From Anaerobacillus alkaliphilus (GTDB taxonomy: Bacteria; Bacillota; Bacilli; Bacillales; Anaerobacillaceae): DNA of 64,000 nt. The stretch's first letter is position 1, and the number at the start of each line of letters is the position of its first letter. This document shows, piece after piece, positions 1 to 8,210 of this stretch. Location of the stretch: positions 186,001-250,000 of the forward strand of contig NZ_QOUX01000047.1 in the NCBI RefSeq assembly GCF_004116265.1. Direction: 5' to 3'. The position numbers and the translations under genes are program-made. The notes beneath the pieces are model-generated. The model saw only the letters and a list, made by a program, of their open reading frames with translations, was not told the origin of the DNA and did no database searches.

Positions 1-1
1 C

Positions 2-664
2 AATTTTTTGTTTGGTATAATACTAGCTTTTGGATTGAGAGAAATTGAATATACAAATTGGCAACTCTTACTTCAACTAACTGCATTCATTATTTTCGTC
101 GATCTAAGTGTTTTTCAGACTCCTAATATATTGAAAATATGGTCTGCAGAGTTTAAACATGCTGATACTATTGCAGCAAATGCCAAAGAAAATGAAAAAC
201 GGCTACAATACATGAATAAGAAATCAAATGTATTTACAACAATCTTACAACAGGCAGAGGATTACCTAACCGGAATTTCTAATATCACATCAAAAAATTC
301 ATATGAAAAAGAACTAAAATCCTTTATTTGGCAATATACCAGCCAATTTGACTTCAGCATTAAAATATTTTTCTTACCAGATGACTTGGAAGATGAAGAT
401 GCAGTTAAGAATGAAATTTTAATAGGGTTAAAGCAATGGGAGAATATCTTTAATCTTTCGTTTAATCATAGTAAATTAGAAGAGGCACAACTCATTTTAA
501 ACAATGCACAAGTTTTTGCGTATGATGGAAAACATGTAATTATACCAATCTATGATGGTAGGTACAATTTATTAATGAAGGTAACAGCGAATCAAGAAGA
601 TATTATTGAAATTGATACGACAAACCTTATTAATTTAACTACTATTTTTAATTGGGTAGTGTAA
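2..664 (+). CDS. spoIISA: SpoIISA-like membrane toxin (5' end cut by window)
   Basis: C-terminal part of a SpoIISA-type toxin, the membrane-bound killer of a programmed-cell-death/sporulation-linked toxin-antitoxin system. The frame is open to the window edge, so the first membrane segment(s) and true start lie outside. What remains has a hydrophobic stretch near the start (about residues 20-35), a helical linker, and a cytosolic domain ending in a pattern like the end of B. subtilis SpoIISA: 'KHVIIPIYDGRYNLLMKV' then 'LINLTTIFNWVV'. The family is about 250 residues; about 220 are visible. Two small basic proteins follow that resemble SpoIISB and SpoIISC, which strongly supports the call. Toxin activity itself is inferred. 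Confidence 0.8.
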   Translation, partial: NFLFGIILAFGLREIEYTNWQLLLQLTAFIIFVDLSVFQTPNILKIWSAEFKHADTIAANAKENEKRLQYMNKKSNVFTTILQQAEDYLTGISNITSKNSYEKELKSFIWQYTSQFDFSIKIFFLPDDLEDEDAVKNEILIGLKQWENIFNLSFNHSKLEEAQLILNNAQVFAYDGKHVIIPIYDGRYNLLMKVTANQEDIIEIDTTNLINLTTIFNWVV

Positions 665-718
665 TTATAACTAAAAGTGGTATAATAAGGGAAAGAATAT
701 ATTGAAGGAGGAACTTTT

Positions 719-856
719 ATGAGTACTAATCTATTAAAGAAAACACATAGTGAAACTAAAAAGAAAAAACGTATTACAACAGTTCCTCAGTTTGATTCAA
801 CCAGAAGGCTGATGGAGCAAAATAAAAAAATTGTAAGCCTTGTAACTAATAAATAA
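719..856 (+). CDS. spoIISB: SpoIISB-like antitoxin, 45 aa
   Basis: Small basic protein, 54 bases downstream of the SpoIISA-like gene, with an AAGGAGG ribosome site at 704-710. Its middle 'KKKRITTVPQFDSTRRLMEQ' lines up by eye with B. subtilis SpoIISB ('KKRSTTSVASYQVSPHTARI'). In that family this segment wraps the toxin's cytosolic domain and neutralises it. Family length is about 56 residues; this one is 45. Its identity follows from motif and position; binding is inferred. A weak hairpin plus T-run follows. Confidence 0.78.
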   Translation: MSTNLLKKTHSETKKKKRITTVPQFDSTRRLMEQNKKIVSLVTNK

Positions 857-863
857 TAAAAAC

Positions 864-892
864 CAAAGATGAATTTTCTTCTTTGCTTTTTT
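864..892 (+). terminator. weak intrinsic terminator after spoIISB
   Basis: CAAAGATGAA can pair with TTCTTCTTTG (one mismatch, very short loop), followed by a T-run. It may attenuate transcription between the two antitoxin genes. Confidence 0.4.
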
Positions 893-962
893 GTATATGT
901 TTATTTAACTCCGCATATGGATAGATTGATAGTAGTAATCAATTTATCGGAGGAGATCCCGA

Positions 963-1100
963 GTGTCAAAAGCTAATAACAATAAAAATATCATTCCAAA
1001 AAATCCAAAACGAATAACCACTTCAAGTATAGATAAGAACAATAAGCTATCAAAAGAAAATAGAAAAATTATACAATATTTCAATTCAGTAAAAGAATAA
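963..1100 (+). CDS. spoIISC: SpoIISC-like second antitoxin, 45 aa
   Basis: GTG-start small basic protein with GGAGGA at 949-954. It carries 'KRITTSSIDKNNKLSKENRK', which repeats the layout of the upstream SpoIISB-like protein (KRITT, then a charged helix ending in a basic/hydrophobic tail). B. subtilis also has a third gene, spoIISC, encoding a second antitoxin of similar size, so the locus appears to be a full A-B-C set. It could alternatively be a tandem duplicate of spoIISB; the sequence cannot separate the two. Confidence 0.65.
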   Translation: MSKANNNKNIIPKNPKRITTSSIDKNNKLSKENRKIIQYFNSVKE

Positions 1101-1178
1101 AATTACAGGAAGTAAGTACAAGTCGTGCCAAATCCATTAAAAAGAAGTCTTATAAGAGGCTATATACTTCAATGTGAG

Positions 1179-1207
1179 GAGCAAACTATTCAGTTTGCTT
1201 CTTTTTT
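1179..1207 (+). terminator. intrinsic terminator after spoIISC
   Basis: GCAAACT (1181-1187) pairs with AGTTTGC (1192-1198) across a 4-base loop and is followed by a T-rich tract. It closes the spoIIS operon. Confidence 0.7.
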
Positions 1208-1242
1208 GTTGTCTCCTTAGGACAGAGGGACAACTCCCTCGT

Positions 1243-1310
1243 CATAATTACCGTTTCTCCTTTTATATTCGAATTTCAAACGGAATAAAATGGTAAACCA
1301 GGTCGTGAGT
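1243..1310 (+). repeat. shared upstream module, copy 1
   Basis: AT-rich block containing CGGAATAAAATGGTAAAC followed by a 'GTCG' word. A close copy lies at about 9218-9290, before the NERD gene. A shorter one lies at about 17335-17375, before the helicase, and a faint one near 11803-11860. The spacing from block to gene is similar in the first three. Function is unknown; a promoter or the edge of an old insertion are both possible. Confidence 0.4.
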
Positions 1311-1329
1311 TAGAGGCCTTTTAAAAGCG

Positions 1330-2017
1330 ATGAAATTGGATAAGAAAATAAAAATAGCATTTGATGAATGGAACCTTAGAAGCTGGCATCATACCAATGT
1401 GCATACGATTAAACAAGGGATCGATAAAAAGGATTATGTGGATCCGCGAGATAAAAATGATGACAATAGCCAATATACCATGGCAGATGATATCTTTACG
1501 GCAAACTTCTTAAGTGCTATGAATAGGAATAGTGATATTGTAGGTATGGATAATTTTGCGCCTATCTTAAATACGAGAGGTTGTATTTATAGTCATTCTG
1601 AAGGAATTGTTTTAAGAAGCACTTATCATGTATTTGATCTTTATGTAAATTATCTTGGAGACACGATAATTGATGTATGGTCGGAAGAGTTGCCTACTAT
1701 GAAAGTAACTCATAAGCATGGAGCGGAAGTGGAAATAGAAAACTTAGATATACTTGCTACAAAATGGTCAGATAAACCAGGTATAGGCTTATAGGGTAAT
1801 AAATAAACATCCGGAGGAAAGTCAAAAAATAAATCTTTCATTTTTTTGTGAGGGGAAAAAGGTAAATTTATATGGAATTAATGGTGAAACACCTGATTCC
1901 TATAATGATGTTGATAAAAATGAGGTAACTATTTTTAAAGAAAAACTTGGTGACTTCTACAGGAATATGGAAATTGAATTAAAGCCCCATTCGGTTAATA
2001 TTATACAGATAGTTTAA
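1330..2017 (+). pseudogene. GH51 alpha-L-arabinofuranosidase, 3' remnant with frameshift
   Basis: About 230 C-terminal codons of a glycoside hydrolase family 51 enzyme of roughly 500 residues. The part begins at 'IAFDEWNLRSWHH', whose Glu corresponds to the family nucleophile. The acid/base Glu and the N-terminal half are missing. The first frame ends at 1794. The second frame (about 1795-2017) continues the C-terminal beta domain ('NKHPEESQKINLSFFCEG' to 'NIIQIV'), so a frameshift lies near 1780-1795. No proper ribosome site precedes it. This is a dead relic of arabinan use; no other sugar genes remain nearby. Confidence 0.85.
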
Positions 2018-2138
2018 TTAGGGGTTTGAAACATTGAATGATCATTATGCAGATTTGACTCCTTCAATGGATAACACCATACCAACAAGTGAATTCCCAT
2101 TGTGATCGGTCACTGCCTCCCCGACGTACACGTAGAGT

Positions 2139-2198
2139 AAATAGTGTGACCCAAGTAAGGTAACGCTTTACCTCACTGGGGGTCAGGCACCTTATTTA
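2139..2198 (+). repeat. GCCTGACCCCC palindromic repeat, copy 1
   Basis: Imperfect palindrome with an inner 'GGTAACGCTTTACC' and a right arm CTGGGGGTCAGGCACC; the left arm is degraded. It belongs to the same family as copies at 3294, 13681, 39481, 41414, 57187 and 63591. It resembles REP-like non-coding repeats common in Bacillaceae. Confidence 0.7.
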
Positions 2199-2277
2199 AA
2201 ATCAAGGCACAACATTTAGGGTTTATTTACCGATTGCAAGGTAGGACGAGGGACATGTCCTTGTCCTACCCTTGTCC

Positions 2278-2718
2278 TCATTCAAAAATATAACCAATTA
2301 CATTTAAGGCCTGATCTAACGTTTCTACGGTGACATTTGCTTTATTTGACAGTTCTTTTAATGGATGGACTAATGATTCGGGTCTAATAATTATGGTCGG
2401 TTTATTCATTGCAATTGCGGTACTTGCATCCATTGCAGTATTCCATTGTTTATATTTTTCACCAAATAATGCAATGACAATATCCGACTTTTGCATGAGT
2501 ACCTGAGTTCTAAGATTATTTATATCTGATGCTGCGTCGTCTTTATATAAGTTTCCAGGTTGTTTTCCTAGAATTTCTTCACCAATATGATCAGATCGAT
2601 CATGGTTTGCCTGTGGTCCTACAAATACTAAAGGAAGATTTTTTTTTCTTGCTTTTTTGGCAACTTCATCTCTCCAATCATCGTGAATTTGTCCAGCTAA
2701 ATATACGGTTAATTCCAT
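2278..2718 (-). CDS. ytoQ: YtoQ family protein
   Basis: A 146-residue protein beginning 'MELTVYLAGQIHDDWRDEV', the hallmark of the YtoQ family, related to nucleoside 2-deoxyribosyltransferase folds. The glycine-rich N-terminal strand, the 'DIVIALFGEKYKQWNTAMDA' segment and the 'ATAIAMNKPTIIIRPE'-type region (here 'STAIAMNKPTIIIRP') fit that fold. Size matches the B. subtilis protein. The second of two adjacent ATG codons is chosen because it sits 7 bases from GGAGGG. The biochemical role of the family is not established. It is monocistronic, facing the GH51 relic. Confidence 0.85.
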   Translation of the reverse strand: MELTVYLAGQIHDDWRDEVAKKARKKNLPLVFVGPQANHDRSDHIGEEILGKQPGNLYKDDAASDINNLRTQVLMQKSDIVIALFGEKYKQWNTAMDASTAIAMNKPTIIIRPESLVHPLKELSNKANVTVETLDQALNVIGYIFE

Positions 2719-3059
2719 CATAATCCCTCCAAAGATAACTTTATTCCACGTTTATCATATTAAAATTAATAACAAATTTAAATAATAGAGAAGTGAAGTA
2801 TGGGTGATATGCTTCTCTTTTTTGGTTATCCCAAATAAACATCATTACTTGTGTTTCCCCTATTTTATACAATTAAAACGTGATTACCTATTTTCCCCCA
2901 ACTCTGAAGGAGCGTTACATAAAACTTGTCGTGGTACTGAGAAAAGATACTATATTCAATCGAGCTTTGGAAACGAAACAGTTACTACCTCAAAAGGAAA
3001 AATGGAAATTACATGTTTTACATCCTATTCAAGATGGTATATATCTATGAGGTGATTAG
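2719..3059. other. intergenic region without convincing gene
   Basis: Holds the ribosome site of ytoQ at its left end. A plus-strand open frame at 2804-3055 has no good ribosome site and a composition unlike a bacillar protein. Nothing else is clear. Confidence 0.5.
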
Positions 3060-3278
3060 ATGTCTTCTGAAAAAAACGTAGCAAAAAACAACAATTACAA
3101 AAATAATCGAGACCACCCAGAGCAGTATCCTACAGAACAAAAAAGCTTATTTGATAGATTTGAAAGTCAACAAACTGTCGATGCAATTCCGATGGAAGAT
3201 TTAAAATTAGAGAAACGCGAAGAAAAAGAAAAGCATAAAACGAAAAATAATTCTTCAAGCAAGCAGAAATACAAATAA
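3060..3278 (+). CDS. small hydrophilic protein, 72 aa
   Basis: Short, highly charged protein rich in Lys, Glu, Asn and Gln with no hydrophobic segment and no recognised domain. A GAGGTG ribosome site lies 5 bases upstream of ATG. The sequence is low in complexity towards the C-terminus (KREEKEKHKTKNNSSSKQ). It is followed within 20 bases by a palindromic repeat. It could be a small spore-associated protein by analogy with the neighbours at 4.5-5.1 kb, but nothing proves this. Confidence 0.45.
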   Translation: MSSEKNVAKNNNYKNNRDHPEQYPTEQKSLFDRFESQQTVDAIPMEDLKLEKREEKEKHKTKNNSSSKQKYK

Positions 3279-3293
3279 AATCAGGGTTCAAGT

Positions 3294-3356
3294 AAATAGT
3301 GCCTGGCCCCCAGCACGGTAACGCTTTACCTCACTGGGGGTCAGGCACCTTATTTA
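3294..3356 (+). repeat. GCCTGACCCCC palindromic repeat, copy 2
   Basis: Nearly perfect palindrome: GTGCCTGGCCCCCAG ... CTGGGGGTCAGGCAC around 'CGGTAACGCTTTACC'. The pseudogene that follows starts in open frame directly at its right edge, marking a truncation point. Confidence 0.8.
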
Positions 3357-3357
3357 A

Positions 3358-4359
3358 GCGGGTGGGAGTATTTCTACTACACTTAGTAAAAAAATGGATG
3401 AAGTCGAAGCGATAATACTTGTTGATAATGCCCAATCTCCGATGATATCTGAACCAATTAATGCTCTAAAACACATCGTTACAACAGGAAATACATCGAA
3501 GCTACACATTTGCTTTACTCACTTTGATGAGGTGAAAGGAGATAACCTTCCTACGGTTTCAGATAAAGAAGGTCATGTAGTTGGTTCTTTAGAGAACGCG
3601 ATTGAAGAAATCGGAAAGAAACTCGGTGCAAACGCTCAACGATATCTAACCAAACAAATGCAGAAAGATACTTTTTTCTTCTTAGGTGCTATCCATAACG
3701 AAATTAGAGATAACGATGATTATGCAAAGGAACAATTATGCAAATTAGTTGAAGCTTTGTTAGAGACCATAATCGAGGTCGAACCCAGTGAAACATTTCC
3801 AATTTATAATGGAACCACCGCCGCTTTAGCAATTCAGCGTGCAGCCGATGAGTATTACAAGCGTTGGAATAGTATATTAAATCTTTCTCAGGATATATCA
3901 CTTAAGGAACACTGAAGAAGAATTCAAGCCTTAAGTAGGAGATTTGCTGAATTAGGTGAAGATGAGTACGATTATCTAAGGCCAATTGCTGACTTAAGCA
4001 TGATGCTACGTGAAAATCTCTTTACTTCTATTCTAGATCAACCTATTGGGTGGACAGCATCTAATGCTTCTGATGAAATGAAACAAGCAAGTATTGACCA
4101 TATCGCAGTGAATTTTAATAAAGCACTCCAGCAGTATATAACTACAACGATGTGGAGTAAACAGATGTTACAATGGAAAGATGCATTTCACCATAGTGGA
4201 ACAGGATCTACGAAATTAAGAGCTAGAGAAATGCAATTAATATATAAACGTACTATTCCGGAACCTTATGAATTTCACTCTAACAGTTCTACAGTTCTAG
4301 ACATATATAAAATATTGAAAACCTCCATCGAAAAAAGTGGCGGGAAGATGCAGGATTAA
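3358..4359 (+). pseudogene. GTPase/P-loop protein, 3' remnant with in-frame stop
   Basis: One continuous reading frame of about 330 codons, interrupted by a single TGA at 3913-3915 where TGG (Trp) would restore it; the flanking halves read 'NLSQDISLKEH' and 'RRIQALSRRFAELGEDEYDY'. The N-terminal part with the P-loop is absent, and the frame runs back into the palindromic repeat. 'IILVDNAQSP' and 'ICFTHFDEVKGDNLP' look like the region around the G4 specificity motif of a large GTPase or dynamin-like protein; the rest is helical. It is non-functional as it stands, and the exact family is unknown. Confidence 0.65.
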
Positions 4360-4441
4360 TCTTAATTAATACGAAGTACGAAAAGCCTAAAGAGGTTTTC
4401 GTACTTTTATCTTTTAGGACATACTAAATTGTTTATTAAAA

Positions 4442-4535
4442 GAGACAGAGGAAGAGACTGAGGGACAGGAACCTGTTCGAGTCTAGGAATTCCTTCATGG
4501 AGTGAGTAAGACAAGGAACCTGTCCCTTTGTCTCA
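4442..4535. repeat. inverted 'GGACAGG...CCTGTCC' repeat
   Basis: GAGACAGAGG and GGGACAGGAACCTGTT on the left pair loosely with AAGGAACCTGTCC and TTTGTCTC on the right. Related 'gacagaggGACAgg' words recur at about 1214, 2246, 5250 and 9186. Non-coding; it may act as a terminator between facing genes. Confidence 0.45.
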
Positions 4536-4557
4536 AATTGAAGTCGGTTAATTTTCA

Positions 4558-4728
4558 TTAATGATTATTTGGGTTTTTTAATTGAGATTTGCTACCTCGT
4601 TTAGAGTTGTATTTCGTTCCTTTATTATTATCCCCAATAGCTGTCTCCTGACCGAATTCAGTGTCCAATTTTCCACCTCGACCTGGTGAACTTTGGTTTT
4701 TACTTCCTTGATTATTCCTCTTTGTCAT
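4558..4728 (-). CDS. small gamma-SASP-like protein, 56 aa
   Basis: Not previously predictable by length alone, but it has an excellent ribosome site (GGAGGTG, read on the minus strand, 7 bases from ATG). It encodes a Lys/Asn/Gly-rich, water-soluble peptide. 'GKLDTEFGQET' resembles the 'GQFGTEFASET' repeat of gamma-type small acid-soluble spore proteins; the rest is not similar enough to be sure. It is divergent from a similar small gene at 4923, with a shared promoter region. Confidence 0.5.
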   Translation of the reverse strand: MTKRNNQGSKNQSSPGRGGKLDTEFGQETAIGDNNKGTKYNSKRGSKSQLKNPNNH

Positions 4729-4922
4729 GGTTTACACCTCCTTTTTCCGTACCTTATTATTCCTAGCTTTTCTTGTTTCATTACAAAAACGATAGTGATA
4801 TATCGTATAAATTATTTAGTACGTAATCTTAGTTGTTAATAAGACCCGTATTATCGCTAGAACTAAAACATTGCAGTATAATTTTCTATTTACTTCTGAT
4901 AATAAAAAAAAGGGGGGATACG

Positions 4923-5096
4923 ATGGCAAAGCGTAATGGTAAAACAGATGCAGAGCAAAAGAATAAACGATCAGGGAAAACTGATTCAGAGTTCTCTAAA
5001 GAACTTGGCAGTGCTGCGGCTAATCGAGCTCAGAAAGAAATAGCAAAAAAAGAAAAAGCGTCCAAAAACCAAGGAGAATGGAAAGGTATGCATTAA
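4923..5096 (+). CDS. small gamma-SASP-like protein, 57 aa
   Basis: Starts at ATG 4923 behind AGGGGGG (a longer open frame upstream has no ribosome site). The peptide is Lys/Gln/Asn-rich with 'KTDAEQKNKRSGKTDSEFSK', reminiscent of the 'TDxxxVKxQN' and 'FGTEF' pattern of gamma-type small spore proteins. It has no membrane segment or cysteines. A strong terminator follows at 5151-5200. A spore role is inferred from composition and from its divergent partner. Confidence 0.5.
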   Translation: MAKRNGKTDAEQKNKRSGKTDSEFSKELGSAAANRAQKEIAKKEKASKNQGEWKGMH

Positions 5097-5150
5097 AAAT
5101 ATCTTCAAAAAATGGTTGCATACATTAAGATAGAGAAATTGGTAAAAAAA

Positions 5151-5200
5151 AACAAAAAGCCTTATCTTCAGTAGAAATACTGTAGGTAAGACTTTTTGTT
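5151..5200 (+). terminator. intrinsic terminator
   Basis: AACAAAAAG and the following CTTA/CAGTA arm pair with TACTG/GTAAG and CTTTTTGTT. It ends in T-rich DNA and closes the gene at 4923. Confidence 0.75.
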
Positions 5201-5388
5201 TCGGTCCGAAGGCGGTCCAAAGAGACCGGTACCTTAATCTTTAATTAAAAATAGGACAGTGAACCTGTCCCTCTGTCCCATAATTAAATATGTTAAATGG
5301 AAGTGGTATTGGAGTTATCTCACAATGGTGTTTAGTTATTACTCATCACGGCTGTTCTACCGTTGGTTTTTACGAGATGAATTATGTG

Positions 5389-5440
5389 AAAAAAGGGGTC
5401 AGACAAACCTGTAATGAACAGTTTGTCTGACCCTTTTTTA
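5389..5440. terminator. strong bidirectional terminator
   Basis: Perfect 20-bp stem: AAAAAAGGGGTCAGACAAAC (5389-5408) and its complement (5421-5440), 12-base loop, T-run on both strands. It lies just past the stop of the minus-strand DUF4317 gene. Confidence 0.9.
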
Positions 5441-5460
5441 GTACCGTCTCCACGCTTTTA

Positions 5461-6639
5461 TTAATTTCCTTTTTCACCAAATACTTCAGGGATCATCTTA
5501 AATCCATCTATGATCGTATCTTCTACTACTTCAATCATCAGGTACCGTTTACCCTCAAAGTGAATCTGTCGAATGTATCTTAAATCTTGGGGACTAATTG
5601 AAACATTGGCGACCTTCGTTTCGATTTTTATCGATTTAGAAGTATACTTTGGGACAATATTACTTGCTTTAATTTCATATTTCTCGTCATCAATCACTTT
5701 CTGAAAAGCGGATTCAATTTGTTCTGTATGAATATTTTCTATTCCGCTCTGTTTTAACACACGTTCAACGTCTTTTACGTCTAATTTTGGAGCTTCATCC
5801 TCCTCATTTTCTTCAATCACACGATTAATTTCTTCATATACATTGGATAGGGTTGCGGTATTAAGTTGATTACCTGTTACTTCTTTTACGATTTCTTCAA
5901 AAATAAATTTGTCATCCTTTGCTGTCATCGTTTCTTCGCCATTTAAGACTTCTTCAATGAACTGGTGGTCGAGTTCATTTGCTTTACCGGCCGAATACAG
6001 AATATGGTTCACATCTGCTGAATTATCGGTAAAACAAGGAAAGAGAAATCCTCCAATTGGAGCGTTAAGGTTGATGATAGGGTCAACAACAATATTGTAC
6101 TTAAATTCCTTAATTACATAATCAAAAAGCAATTCTTTCTTCGGTTCTTGTGTGCTATTGATGCTACATAAGATAAACGGGTGAGTATAAACAGCATCTC
6201 GATCACTTTCCTCAGCCTGTTCATTGTTACGTTTGGTTGGTTTGTAATAGTTTCCACGGATAAAGGTGATGACGATATCCATCTCGTATTGCTTGCTTGA
6301 TAGGATCTTTCCGACGATCCGAAGCATTTGATCCTTCCAATCTTCCACATCACCGCTCAATAATCCTTGGTGTAAAATAAGTTGGCTGTTATTATCTACG
6401 TTTTTTTGAAACCTTAATTCAAATAGCTTCTCATCTAATTGGCCACCTAGAATTTTTTTGAAGTTGTTAAAAAATAATTCTTTTTGCTCCTCCTCTAGCA
6501 TTTCAAAAGGCTGACTTTGATGATGATAGATTTCAGAGGATTCCTTCATAATATAAACAGTAAAAATATCTTGGATCTTAAGCAAGTCGTTATTTGCTTT
6601 AAATTGTTTCCGAATATGTGCAATGTCTTTTTTATTCAT
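5461..6639 (-). CDS. DUF4317 family protein
   Basis: A 392-residue soluble protein starting 'MNKKDIAHIRKQFKANNDLL', typical of DUF4317 (start 'MNKKDV.ELRRxFK'). It has no signal peptide or membrane segment. The middle contains 'VYTHPFILCSIN' and 'LNAPIGGFLFPCF', the C-terminus a mixed alpha/beta region. Function unknown; the family occurs widely in Firmicutes. Single gene between two terminator-like structures. Start ATG 6639; full length by comparison with the family. Confidence 0.75.
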   Translation of the reverse strand: MNKKDIAHIRKQFKANNDLLKIQDIFTVYIMKESSEIYHHQSQPFEMLEEEQKELFFNNFKKILGGQLDEKLFELRFQKNVDNNSQLILHQGLLSGDVEDWKDQMLRIVGKILSSKQYEMDIVITFIRGNYYKPTKRNNEQAEESDRDAVYTHPFILCSINSTQEPKKELLFDYVIKEFKYNIVVDPIINLNAPIGGFLFPCFTDNSADVNHILYSAGKANELDHQFIEEVLNGEETMTAKDDKFIFEEIVKEVTGNQLNTATLSNVYEEINRVIEENEEDEAPKLDVKDVERVLKQSGIENIHTEQIESAFQKVIDDEKYEIKASNIVPKYTSKSIKIETKVANVSISPQDLRYIRQIHFEGKRYLMIEVVEDTIIDGFKMIPEVFGEKGN

Positions 6640-6714
6640 CTAAATTTTCAACTCCAGCACTGATTTAGTCTGCCAATTAATGAATTTCATAATTCCATAT
6701 TATCTCCATTAAGT

Positions 6715-6759
6715 GACTAAATGTAGTTGCGTGAAATCAGCTCACAACTACATTTAGTC
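6715..6759. repeat. 15-bp perfect inverted repeat
   Basis: GACTAAATGTAGTTG (6715-6729) and CAACTACATTTAGTC (6745-6759), with GTGA/TCAC extending the stem inside. There is no T-run, so it is not a classic terminator. It sits in the divergent gap upstream of DUF4317 and may be an operator or structured RNA. The rest of 6640-7031 holds a half copy of the GGTGTCAGGCACC repeat (about 6868) and a 'CAGTTTGCTC...TTTTTTG' terminator-like end near 6958. Confidence 0.5.
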
Positions 6760-7031
6760 TTGATATGGCTCGTTTTAGGTAATTCTGAAATTCACTCAAT
6801 TAAAAAAGTTAAGGGCTGGGCACTTAACTTTCACAACTATAGCATTTTATTATTCTAACATATGAATGTTGGTGGTGTCAGGCACCGTTCGTGGACAAGT
6901 TGTTAAAAAAATCCGTGTGGAAAAGACATTTAGAGATTTTTTGAGGAGTAGACACTGCAGTTTGCTCTTTTTTGTTGTCCTTTTATTCACGACTACAAAA
7001 TGTTAAAATTAACCAAAAGTTGTTCGAGGTG

Positions 7032-7442
7032 ATGGAAGTGGGGAAAGAAATTGAGGAAACCATAGTTACTATCTTAAAGAAAACTATATCACCATCAACC
7101 ATTTATATTTTTGGATCCTACGTTAAAGGGAACATGAGAAGTGATAGCGATATAGATATTGCTTTTCTTTCCAAAAAGGGTATTGATGACTATGAGCGTT
7201 TCATGTTAGCTCAGGAGATAGCAGATAAGTTAGGTAGAAATGTTGATTTGATTGATTTAAATAAAGCTTCCACAGTCTTTCAAGCGCAAATAGTTGGAAT
7301 AGGAAAAACAATTTACTGTATCAACCCACTCAAAAGAATGAATTTTGAAATGGTAGCACTAAAAATGTACGCTAAGCTCAATGAAGAACGTAAGGAGATC
7401 ATTGATAGAATTAAGGAAAGCGGGGAAGTTTATGAAACCTGA
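7032..7442 (+). CDS. mntA: MntA-type nucleotidyltransferase antitoxin
   Basis: Minimal nucleotidyltransferase of about 136 residues with the signature GSY...(G28-S29) and 'DSDIDIAF' (D38, D40, D42). In MNT/HEPN pairs this protein neutralises the HEPN RNase toxin by adding AMP to a Tyr next to the active site. The start is placed at ATG 7032; an upstream TTG is possible because GAGGTG lies right against this ATG. It overlaps the toxin gene by 11 bases, the usual arrangement. Metal-binding residues look intact. Confidence 0.85.
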   Translation: MEVGKEIEETIVTILKKTISPSTIYIFGSYVKGNMRSDSDIDIAFLSKKGIDDYERFMLAQEIADKLGRNVDLIDLNKASTVFQAQIVGIGKTIYCINPLKRMNFEMVALKMYAKLNEERKEIIDRIKESGEVYET

Positions 7443-7845
7443 CATAATCCTTAACAAAATAAGTATTATTGAACGCTGCTTACATAGAGTGAGTGAAGTT
7501 TATGAGGGGGACCCTGAGAATTTAAATGATTTTACAAAACAAGATTCTATTATTCTTAATATCCAAAGAACCTGTAAAGCTTCTATTTATTTAGCTATGC
7601 ATATCATTGCAGAACGAAAGCTTGGAATTCCCCAACATAGTCGTGATGCATTTACAATATTGAATGAGACGAACATCATTTCCACTGAAATTGCATTGAG
7701 CATGAAAGTCATGGTTGGATTTGGTAATATAGCAGTACATGATTATCAATCAATTAACTTGTCTATCCTGCAAAAAATTATTGAAATTCATGTGGACGAC
7801 TTTCGCCAATTTAATGAGAGTATATCGAAACTACTCTCGAATTAA
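7432..7845 (+). CDS. hepT: HepT-like HEPN protein with altered active site
   Basis: A 137-residue all-helical DUF86/HepT-type protein starting at ATG 7432 inside the end of mntA. HepT toxins are RNases with an R-x4-H-x-Y motif. Here the segment reads 'MVGFGNIAVHDYQ': H103 and Y105 are present, but the expected Arg is G98 (codon GGT; CGT would be Arg). That one-base change should cripple RNase activity while leaving the protein able to bind MntA. Alternatives are a sequencing error or a divergent active site. Confidence 0.8.
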   Translation: MKPDIILNKISIIERCLHRVSEVYEGDPENLNDFTKQDSIILNIQRTCKASIYLAMHIIAERKLGIPQHSRDAFTILNETNIISTEIALSMKVMVGFGNIAVHDYQSINLSILQKIIEIHVDDFRQFNESISKLLSN

Positions 7846-7894
7846 ATTGTTGATGGATTAAGATATTATTTTGTTATGTTTGAGGAGGATATCG

Positions 7895-8035
7895 ATGGAA
7901 AACGATAATCTTAATTACGCTATTCAAATTTTAGAGGAACACTTTGAAAATTTAGAGTTTCTTAGGAATAAACAACGTGATAGAACTTTTCACTGTGACA
8001 ACCCGAAAAATATTGTTTCACAGAAGCACTCATGA
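7895..8035 (+). CDS. short orphan reading frame, 46 aa
   Basis: Starts at ATG behind a good GAGGAGG, so it is probably translated. The first about 30 residues (MENDNLNYAIQILEEHFENL...) are a plausible protein start; the last 15 come from the palindromic element at 7990-8063. It is therefore most likely a gene cut short by that element. No family recognised. Confidence 0.4.
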   Translation: MENDNLNYAIQILEEHFENLEFLRNKQRDRTFHCDNPKNIVSQKHS

Positions 8036-8063
8036 AACAAGAAACTTCGGGGAGTCATAGTGA
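7990..8063. repeat. 74-bp palindromic element, copy 1
   Basis: Outer arms TCACTGTG / CATAGTGA, inner arms CCCGAA / TTCGGG and GTTTCA / TGAAAC. A second copy with the same arms lies at 8872-8944. The two copies are direct repeats bracketing the RelE-type pair at 8211-8703. Confidence 0.75.
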
Positions 8064-8210
8064 ACATAAGCTAACTCGTAAACTCCATGAAGCGGGAGTC
8101 TTCTGGCCAAAAGTGATAAAAATTTATCGAAATCCATTCTGTGTAATTTGTTTAAAAAACAAAATGGTTTATAATAGTGTAAGAAATATTGAGTAAAAGG
8201 TGGTGTGTAT

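Noticed and set aside
2804-3055. 83-codon plus-strand open frame
   Set aside because: No ribosome site, aromatic/serine-rich composition unlike real genes here, and no family resemblance.
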